Positions 6,619-11,427 of a DNA stretch of 11,427 bases are shown here, piece by piece; the first letter of the stretch is position 1; every line of letters starts with the position of its first letter. This DNA comes from Allobrachymonas sp. Its GTDB lineage: Bacteria > Pseudomonadota > Gammaproteobacteria > Burkholderiales > Burkholderiaceae_C. A model generated the notes under the pieces. That model was not told the DNA's origin. It saw nothing but the letters and a program-made list of their open reading frames with translations, and ran no database searches. The DNA is taken from assembly GCA_030538335.1 (NCBI GenBank), contig JAUNUE010000040.1, forward strand, positions 1 to 11,427. Reading direction: 5' to 3'. Position numbers and translations under genes: made by a program.

Positions 6619-7202
6619 GCAAGGGGCTGGTCAACCTGCAAGCCATTGCCGCCTTGGTGCCTGCAGGCTCGCGCGTGCTCGACCTGGGCTGCGGCGACGG
6701 CGCCTTGCTGGCCTGGCTGCAACAACACAAGGATTGCACAGGTTACGGCGTGGAGCTGGACGACGCCAATGTGCTGGCCTGCGTGCGCCGGGGCGTGGAC
6801 GTGCTGCAGTTCAACCTGGACGAGGGCCTGGGGCAGTTTGGCAATGCCAGCTTTGACGTGGTGCTGCAGATCGACACGCTGCAGCATCTGCGCAATGCCG
6901 AAACCATGCTGCTCGAAACGGTGCGCGTGGGCAAGCAAGGGATCATCGCCTTTCCCAATTTTGCGCACTGGAACAACCGCCTATCCATCGCGCGTGGCCG
7001 CATGCCGGTCAACGCCCGCCTGCCTTACGAGTGGTACAACACACCCAATATCCGTGTCGGCACCTACGCCGATTTTGGCGTGCTGGCGGCGCGCAACGGC
7101 CTGCGCGTGCGTGACAGCTTTGGCCTCAATGATGCCGGTCAGGTGGAGCGAAGCTTGCCCAACCTGCGCGCCAGCACGGCGGTGTACCTGGTTTCCAAGT
7201 AG
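6615..7202 (+). CDS. metW: Methionine biosynthesis protein MetW
   Basis: This 195-residue protein has a class I SAM-dependent methyltransferase-like fold. The SAM-binding motif [10 protein letters not shown] (21-29) is intact, with the acidic GYGVELD (43-49) as the end of strand 2. The MetW signatures [30 protein letters not shown] and [11 protein letters not shown] are all present. MetW is regularly paired with MetX in proteobacteria and has been reported to support or activate MetX; a methyltransferase substrate is not established. It starts at the ATG of an ATGA overlap with metX and has GAGG at 6604-6607 as ribosome binding site, so coupled translation under the same SAM riboswitch is expected. 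Its TAG stop (7200-7202) lies inside a REP-like repeat, so the last codons border repeat DNA. Confidence 0.95.
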   Translation: MSKGLVNLQAIAALVPAGSRVLDLGCGDGALLAWLQQHKDCTGYGVELDDANVLACVRRGVDVLQFNLDEGLGQFGNASFDVVLQIDTLQHLRNAETMLLETVRVGKQGIIAFPNFAHWNNRLSIARGRMPVNARLPYEWYNTPNIRVGTYADFGVLAARNGLRVRDSFGLNDAGQVERSLPNLRASTAVYLVSK

Positions 7203-7267
7203 GGTGGGCACTTGTGCCCACGCAAGTGCATATATCCTTTCTGCGCGGGCACAAGTGCCCGCCCTAC
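7199..7267. repeat. Inverted pair of REP-like palindromic repeats (BIME-like)
   Basis: Two 25-bp units, 7199-7223 and 7243-7267, are inverted copies of each other with 23 of 25 positions matching. The two differences are T7205 versus the complement of G7261, and A7220 versus the complement of G7246. Each unit has a palindromic core of the GGGCAC-TT-GTGCCC kind and a GTAGGG outer end; the spacer is 19 nt. Dispersed repeats of this GTAGGG(C/T)GGGCAC style are familiar from many proteobacterial genomes. The pair can fold into one long hairpin between the convergent metW and Smr genes and may serve as a bidirectional terminator or 3'-end stabiliser. The left unit supplies the metW stop codon. The repeat structure is seen; family and function are inferred. 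Confidence 0.85.
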
Positions 7268-7288
7268 ACGGGCTTCGTCGTGCCAGGA

Positions 7289-7951
7289 TCAATAAGCCAT
7301 TCCTTTACGCCCATCCAGCAACACCACCAGCGCCCCCGCACCGCCTTCTGCCGGGCGCGCCTGCACAAACGCCAGCACTTCCTGCTTCTGCACCAGCCAG
7401 CCATGCACCTTGTGCTTGAGCACCGGCATGCGGTTGGGTGAACCCAGCCCCTTGCCGGTGACGATGCGCACGCAGCGGATGCCCTGGCGCTGGCAATCGC
7501 GGATAAAGGCCCCGAGCGCCTCGCGCGCGCCGTCGCGGCGCAGGCCGTGCAGGTCGATTTGCGCCTGGATGCTCCAGTGCCCCTGGCGCAGTTTGCGTAC
7601 TACGTCTTCGCCGATTTCGGGGCGGCGGTAGCTCAGGTCTTCGTCAGTTTCGAGCAAACTGGTCACGTCAAACGCATCGCTCAAGGCTTCGTGCAATACC
7701 GCAGCATGCTCGCGCGCGCGTTGCAATGGCACCGGCTCGGGTGTGGCGATGGGCGGGCGCACGCGCTGGGCGTGGTCGCCCCGCAAAGGTTGCACGGCAC
7801 CAATGGCGTGGGCAAATTGCTGGCGTTGTGCCTGCTCTTGCAATCGCTGTTGCTGCAAGGCCTTTTGCCGCGCGGCTTCTTTTTCGCGCTGCGCTTGCAG
7901 GGTTTTCTGGATGTGGCGCAGGTCTTGCAGGTGGTTGCCGGTGGTTTTCAT
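7289..7951 (-). CDS. Smr/MutS2-C domain protein (putative endonuclease)
   Basis: This 220-residue protein has a Gln/Arg/Lys-rich helical, probably coiled-coil N-terminal part (about 8-50), a linker, and a C-terminal Smr domain (about 128-215). The Smr motifs are IDLHG (132-136, the LDLHG element) and IVTGKGLGS (163-171, the TGKG element). Family members include nucleases such as the E. coli SmrA/SmrB group, some of which act on RNA in ribosome rescue; which role applies here is unknown. The frame stays open upstream to 8068, but this would overlap hslR; the ATG at 7951 is chosen because MKTTGNHLQDLRHIQK is a natural start, though the ribosome binding site is weak. It follows hslR on the same strand with a 59-bp gap and is probably cotranscribed. 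Confidence 0.9.
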   Translation of the reverse strand: MKTTGNHLQDLRHIQKTLQAQREKEAARQKALQQQRLQEQAQRQQFAHAIGAVQPLRGDHAQRVRPPIATPEPVPLQRAREHAAVLHEALSDAFDVTSLLETDEDLSYRRPEIGEDVVRKLRQGHWSIQAQIDLHGLRRDGAREALGAFIRDCQRQGIRCVRIVTGKGLGSPNRMPVLKHKVHGWLVQKQEVLAFVQARPAEGGAGALVVLLDGRKGMAY

Positions 7952-8010
7952 GGGCTTGCGTTGGAGAGAACGGGCGTTTTTACGTGGATGCAAGCACCCA
8001 CCCTGCCGAA

Positions 8011-8478
8011 CTACAGACTGGCACTCCAGCGGCCATTCCAGCCATCCGGCGGTTTGCCGCCCTGCCAACGCTCGCGCATGCTTTGCAACTGGCGCCGGTC
8101 GCGCTTGCTGGGGCGGCCTTGCGTGATGCTGTGCGCAGGCTCGGGCGCAAAGCGGCGTTGGTCCGCCAATTGTTGCCTCAACTCCAGGCTCTCGGGCGTT
8201 TCTTCGTACAGGGTTTGTGCCACAAGCGCGGGCCCACGGTGTGCCGAAAGCCCCTGCACCACCACTGTGCGTGGCGTGTTGCCTTGCCTGACCGCCACGG
8301 TGTCACCGCAATGGATATCGCGCGCAGGCTTGCACGGCTGGCCATTGACATGCACACGGCCCTTGAGGATTTCTTCCACCGCCAGCGCACGGGTCTTGTA
8401 GAACCGTGCCGCCCACAGCCATTTATCGAGGCGCATGGCGCTGCCATCGGACACATCAACATGGTGAGGGTGCTTCAT
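8011..8478 (-). CDS. hslR: Ribosome-associated heat shock protein 15 (S4 domain)
   Basis: This 155-residue RNA-binding protein of the Hsp15 family recycles stalled 50S subunits that still carry peptidyl-tRNA in the E. coli case. The S4 domain starts at MRLDKWLWAARFYKTR (15-30) and runs through VHVNGQPCKPARDIHCGD (42-59). The basic C-terminus includes GRPSKRDRRQLQSMRER (121-137), the usual Hsp15 tail. Two starts are possible: ATG at 8478, with GGAG three bases upstream, or the internal ATG at 8436 directly before the S4 domain. The first is preferred because of its ribosome binding site, although the spacing is short. It lies between ppsR (78-bp gap) and the Smr gene on the same strand. Confidence 0.92.
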   Translation of the reverse strand: MKHPHHVDVSDGSAMRLDKWLWAARFYKTRALAVEEILKGRVHVNGQPCKPARDIHCGDTVAVRQGNTPRTVVVQGLSAHRGPALVAQTLYEETPESLELRQQLADQRRFAPEPAHSITQGRPSKRDRRQLQSMRERWQGGKPPDGWNGRWSASL

Positions 8479-8556
8479 CGGCTCCGGTCAAAGTGTTGTC
8501 AAGCCAAGATTAGCACAAGTCCGCGTCACTTGCACTTGTTTCCTTGCGCAACCGTA

Positions 8557-9399
8557 TCAGTACTCCAGCCGCTCCGGCTGGATCAATTGCAACACATTGG
8601 TCGCGATTTCTTCAATCGACTTGCTGGTGGTCGACAGCCACTTCACACCCTCACGGCGCATCATGGCCTCAGCTTCGGCCACCTCATAGCGGCAGTTGGC
8701 GAGGTCGGCGTATTTGGAGCCGGGTCGGCGTTCGTTGCGGATTTCGCTCAGCCGCTCGGGCTGAATGCTCAGGCCAAACAGCTTGTTCTTGAAAGGCTGC
8801 AACGCAACAGGCAATTGCTTGCGCTCAAAGTCTTCGGGAATCAAGGGGTAATTGGCCACCTTCAGCCCATGCTGCATGGCCAGGTACAGCGATGTCGGTG
8901 TCTTGCCGCTGCGGCTGATGCCAATCAGGATCACATCGCTTTGTGCCAGCCCCGTGTGGCTCTGCCCATCGTCGTGCGCCAGAGTGAAGTTGATGGCCTC
9001 GATGCGGTTTTTGTATTCCTGGCTCTTGCCCACATCTGAAAAACGCCCGATGCGGTGGTGGCTCTTGATACCCAATTCCATCTCAAGGGGCTGCAAAAAG
9101 GTGCCGAACATGTCGAGTACCATGGCCCGGCACTCGGTCTTGATGAGCCAGAGGATTTCGTCATGAACCAGGGTGCTGAACACGATCGGGCGCTTGCCTT
9201 CGGCATCTGCCGCCTGGTTGATCTGCTCTACCGCCTGCCGCGCCTTTTCCATGTCGGATATGAACGGCAGCCGCACATGGCGCAGCGGCTGGCCAAACTC
9301 GAACTGGTTGAGGATGGCGCTGCCAAACGTTTCAGCAGTGATGCCGGTGCCGTCGGAAACAAAAAAAACAGTGCGCAGGTGTTGCTGGGTCTGGGGCAT
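8557..9399 (-). CDS. ppsR: PEP synthetase regulatory protein (kinase/pyrophosphorylase)
   Basis: This 280-residue DUF299-family bifunctional regulator inactivates PEP synthetase by ADP-dependent phosphorylation of a threonine and reactivates it by phosphate-dependent removal that yields pyrophosphate. The N-terminal VFFVSDGTGITAETFG (11-26) and the P-loop-like GISRSGKTPTSLYLA (160-174) are both intact, and the length matches the family. It is divergent from ppsA across 215 bp, the standard arrangement of regulator and target, and the ppsA product keeps the target Thr. The ATG at 9399 lies 10 residues before the first conserved strand. No good ribosome binding site precedes it, so the exact start is slightly uncertain. 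A candidate promoter lies at 9431-9459. Confidence 0.96.
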   Translation of the reverse strand: MPQTQQHLRTVFFVSDGTGITAETFGSAILNQFEFGQPLRHVRLPFISDMEKARQAVEQINQAADAEGKRPIVFSTLVHDEILWLIKTECRAMVLDMFGTFLQPLEMELGIKSHHRIGRFSDVGKSQEYKNRIEAINFTLAHDDGQSHTGLAQSDVILIGISRSGKTPTSLYLAMQHGLKVANYPLIPEDFERKQLPVALQPFKNKLFGLSIQPERLSEIRNERRPGSKYADLANCRYEVAEAEAMMRREGVKWLSTTSKSIEEIATNVLQLIQPERLEY

Positions 9400-9617
9400 G
9401 GCGCAATCGGTGCATGTAAAACCAGCTTGCAGTGTAACGGCAGCGCAATCCCTTGCCAGAAAGCGTTTTCAAGGCAAGCCTGCGGCAGCCCGAATCCGGT
9501 AGCCACTAAAATGGCGCCCTGTCGCTTGCCTTGCTGCAAGCCCCCTATTGACTGCTGCATGCCGCATAACAGAACCACATGGCGTGCGCACCCCGGTTTT
9601 TACCTTTGGAGAATATG
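9400..9617. promoter_or_regulatory. ppsR-ppsA divergent control region
   Basis: No gene is visible here. It contains the ppsR promoter candidate, a near-palindrome GAAAGCGTTTTC (9459-9470) just upstream of that -35, and several CTTGCC/GGCAAG elements: 9452-9457, 9473-9478 (inverted) and 9525-9530. A perfect 6-bp hairpin, GCTTGC/GCAAGC (9524-9529, 9536-9541), follows. For ppsA, TTGACT (9548-9553) is a good -35, but the -10 at 16-18 bp is poor (CAGAAC at 9570-9575), so an activator or another sigma factor may be involved. GGAG at 9608-9611 is the ppsA ribosome binding site. Confidence 0.45.
9431..9459 (-). promoter_or_regulatory. Putative ppsR promoter
   Basis: Read on the minus strand, CTGGCA (9459-9454) is a four-of-six match to the -35 consensus. 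TACACT (9436-9431) is a four-of-six match to the -10, at the ideal 17-bp spacing. Transcription would start near 9424, giving a leader of about 25 nt before the ppsR ATG. This is a moderate match with correct geometry and placement. Confidence 0.4.
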
Positions 9618-11427
9618 ATGACTGCACTGTTTGCACCCACCGATCTGGTGGTGCCTTTTGAAAAACTGCGCATGGCCGATGTGGAATCGGTCGGCGGCAA
9701 AAACGCCAGCCTGGGCGAAATGATTTCCCAACTGCCGCAAGGCGTGCGTGTGCCCACGGGCTTTGCCACCACGGCACATGCCTTTCGCGAATTTTTGAAG
9801 CATGACGCGCTGCACGAAAAAATCCAGGCCAAACTCGACGCCCTCAATGTCGACGATGTGAACGCCCTGGCCGCCACGGGCGCCGAAATCCGCCAGATGG
9901 TGGAGAACCAGCCTTTTCCTGCCGACCTCGAAAAAGCCATCCGCGATGCCTTCGCCACGCTGCAAAACGGCAACCAGGACGCCAGCTTTGCCGTGCGCTC
10001 GTCGGCCACTGCCGAAGATCTGCCTGACGCCTCGTTTGCCGGCCAGCAGGAAACCTTCCTCAACGTGGTGGGCATTGAAGACGTGCTGCACAAGATCAAG
10101 GAAGTGTTTGCCTCGCTGTACAACGACCGCGCCATCAGCTACCGCGTGCACAAGGGCTTTGCCCACGCCGATGTGGCCTTGAGCGCAGGTGTGCAGCGCA
10201 TGGTGCGTTCCGACCTGGGCGCTGCGGGCGTGATGTTCACCATGGATACCGAAAGCGGCTTCAACGATGTCGTCTTCATCACCAGCAGCTACGGCCTGGG
10301 CGAAACGGTGGTGCAGGGCGCCGTCAATCCCGATGAGTTCTACGTGCACAAGCCCATGCTGGCGGCAGGCAAGAAAGCACTCATCCGCCGCAACCTCGGC
10401 AGCAAGCTGATCCAGATGGTGTTTGCCACGCAAGAAGAAAAAGCCGCTGATGGCAAGCTCGTCAAAACAGTGGATGTGCCTGCCGAACAGCGCAACCGTT
10501 ATTCGCTCACCGATGCCGAAGTGGAGCAACTGGCGCAATACGCGCTGGTGATTGAAAAACACTACGGCCGCCCGATGGACATCGAATGGGGCAAGGACGG
10601 CAGCGACGGCCAGCTTTACATCTTGCAGGCCCGGCCTGAAACGGTAAAAAGCCAGGCCGAAGGCAAGGTGGAGCAGCGCTACAAACTCAAAGGCCAAGGC
10701 ACGGTACTGGCCGAAGGCCGCGCCATTGGGCAAAAAATCGGCTCCGGCCCGGTGCGGCTAGTGAGCAACATCAGCCAGATGGACACCGTGCAAGCGGGCG
10801 ATGTGCTGGTCACCGACATGACCGACCCCAACTGGGAGCCGGTGATGAAAAAGGCCAGCGCGATCGTCACCAACCGGGGCGGGCGCACCTGCCACGCGGC
10901 CATCATTGCGCGTGAATTGGGCATTCCGGCCGTAGTGGGCTGCGGCGACGCCACCGAAAAACTCAAGGACGGCACGCTGGTGACTGTGAGCTGCGCCGAA
11001 GGCGACACGGGCCGCATCTACGATGGCCTGCTCGAAACCGAAGTGACCGAAGTGCAACGCGGCACCATGCCCGAAATTGCCACCAAGATCATGATGAACG
11101 TGGGCAACCCGCAATTGGCGTTTGACTTCTGCCAGTTGCCCAACGCGGGCGTGGGCCTGGCGCGGCTGGAATTCATCATCAACAACAACATTGGGGTACA
11201 CCCCAAAGCCATTCTTGACTACCCGCAGGTCGATCCAGACCTGAAAAAAGCCGTGGAAAGCGTGGCGCGCGGCCACTCCAGCCCGCGTGCGTTCTACGTC
11301 GACAAGGTGGCCGAAGGCGTGGCGACCATTGCCGCTGCGTTCTGGCCCAAGCCGGTGATCGTGCGCCTGTCTGACTTCAAGAGCAACGAATACCGCAAGC
11401 TCATCGGCGGCAGCCGTTACGAGCCGG
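9618..11427 (+). CDS. ppsA: Phosphoenolpyruvate synthetase (3' end beyond window)
   Basis: PEP synthetase converts pyruvate and ATP to PEP, AMP and phosphate for gluconeogenesis. The window shows 603 codons and no stop; a full enzyme has about 790-800 residues, so the C-terminal quarter is cut off by the window edge. The ATP-grasp domain shows [11 protein letters not shown] (25-35) and [10 protein letters not shown] (127-136). The mobile phosphohistidine domain holds [15 protein letters not shown] with catalytic His426, and Thr424 is the residue matching the PpsR target Thr of E. coli. The PEP/pyruvate-binding barrel begins with NVGNP and GVGLARLEF (511-519). Two ATGs in tandem (9615 and 9618) can start it; 9618 is preferred because GGAG at 9608-9611 is then 6 nt away rather than 3. 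The divergent ppsR encodes its regulator. Confidence 0.96.
   Translation, partial: MTALFAPTDLVVPFEKLRMADVESVGGKNASLGEMISQLPQGVRVPTGFATTAHAFREFLKHDALHEKIQAKLDALNVDDVNALAATGAEIRQMVENQPFPADLEKAIRDAFATLQNGNQDASFAVRSSATAEDLPDASFAGQQETFLNVVGIEDVLHKIKEVFASLYNDRAISYRVHKGFAHADVALSAGVQRMVRSDLGAAGVMFTMDTESGFNDVVFITSSYGLGETVVQGAVNPDEFYVHKPMLAAGKKALIRRNLGSKLIQMVFATQEEKAADGKLVKTVDVPAEQRNRYSLTDAEVEQLAQYALVIEKHYGRPMDIEWGKDGSDGQLYILQARPETVKSQAEGKVEQRYKLKGQGTVLAEGRAIGQKIGSGPVRLVSNISQMDTVQAGDVLVTDMTDPNWEPVMKKASAIVTNRGGRTCHAAIIARELGIPAVVGCGDATEKLKDGTLVTVSCAEGDTGRIYDGLLETEVTEVQRGTMPEIATKIMMNVGNPQLAFDFCQLPNAGVGLARLEFIINNNIGVHPKAILDYPQVDPDLKKAVESVARGHSSPRAFYVDKVAEGVATIAAAFWPKPVIVRLSDFKSNEYRKLIGGSRYEP

Noticed and set aside
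8479..8556. Perfect TTGACA (minus strand, 8502-8497) as promoter for hslR
   Set aside because: The hexamer at 17-bp spacing (GATGAA, 8479-8474) is poor and overlaps the hslR start codon, so transcription from the ppsR side is more likely.
7726..9039. Long + strand open frame (437 codons) opposite ppsR, hslR and the Smr gene
   Set aside because: It is antisense to three well-recognised genes, has no family resemblance, and is the expected by-product of GC-rich codon use. The same applies to the + frame at 7547-8401.

Overview
The window reads as ordinary chromosome of a betaproteobacterium, most likely Burkholderiales (Comamonadaceae or a near relative). The support is the GC-rich, tightly packed coding sequence, the ilvE / CHCC zinc-finger / LPS glycosyltransferase order, a metX-metW pair, and a ppsR gene divergent from ppsA. 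This placement is inferred from gene content and protein style, not from a search. No transposase, phage, CRISPR, tRNA or rRNA is visible.

Layout, left to right. Positions 1-270 hold no supported gene, only one clean hairpin. Then come, on the + strand, electron-transfer flavoprotein:ubiquinone oxidoreductase (271-1959), branched-chain aminotransferase ilvE (2073-3008), a small CHCC zinc-finger protein (3036-3257), a WaaE/KdtX-like family 2 glycosyltransferase (3282-4028) and an O-antigen ligase-type membrane protein (4036-5316). The last two form an envelope-polysaccharide pair that is visibly more AT-rich towards its 3' end. Next is a methionine operon, metX-metW (5467-7202). Its leader holds a SAM-II (SAM-alpha) riboswitch (5361-5415) followed by an intrinsic terminator (5427-5463) ending three bases before the metX start codon. 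A pair of inverted REP-like palindromes (7199-7267) separates metW from a minus-strand group: ppsR (9399-8557), hslR (8478-8011) and an Smr-domain gene (7951-7289). From a 215-bp divergent intergenic region, ppsA starts rightwards (9618) and runs off the window end.

How the parts work together. MetX acylates homoserine and MetW is its usual operon partner. The SAM riboswitch offers end-product control of this step. The sequence supports a concrete switch: the 3' strand of the SAM pseudoknot (5407-5413) can instead pair with the 3' arm of the terminator (5449-5456), so binding of SAM would free the terminator to form. PpsR is the bifunctional regulator of PEP synthetase, encoded back to back with its target, and the target retains the Thr-Cys-His site on which PpsR acts. 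The most interesting element is the riboswitch/terminator/start-codon arrangement before metX. The element class is known, and I see no wholly undescribed system in this window.
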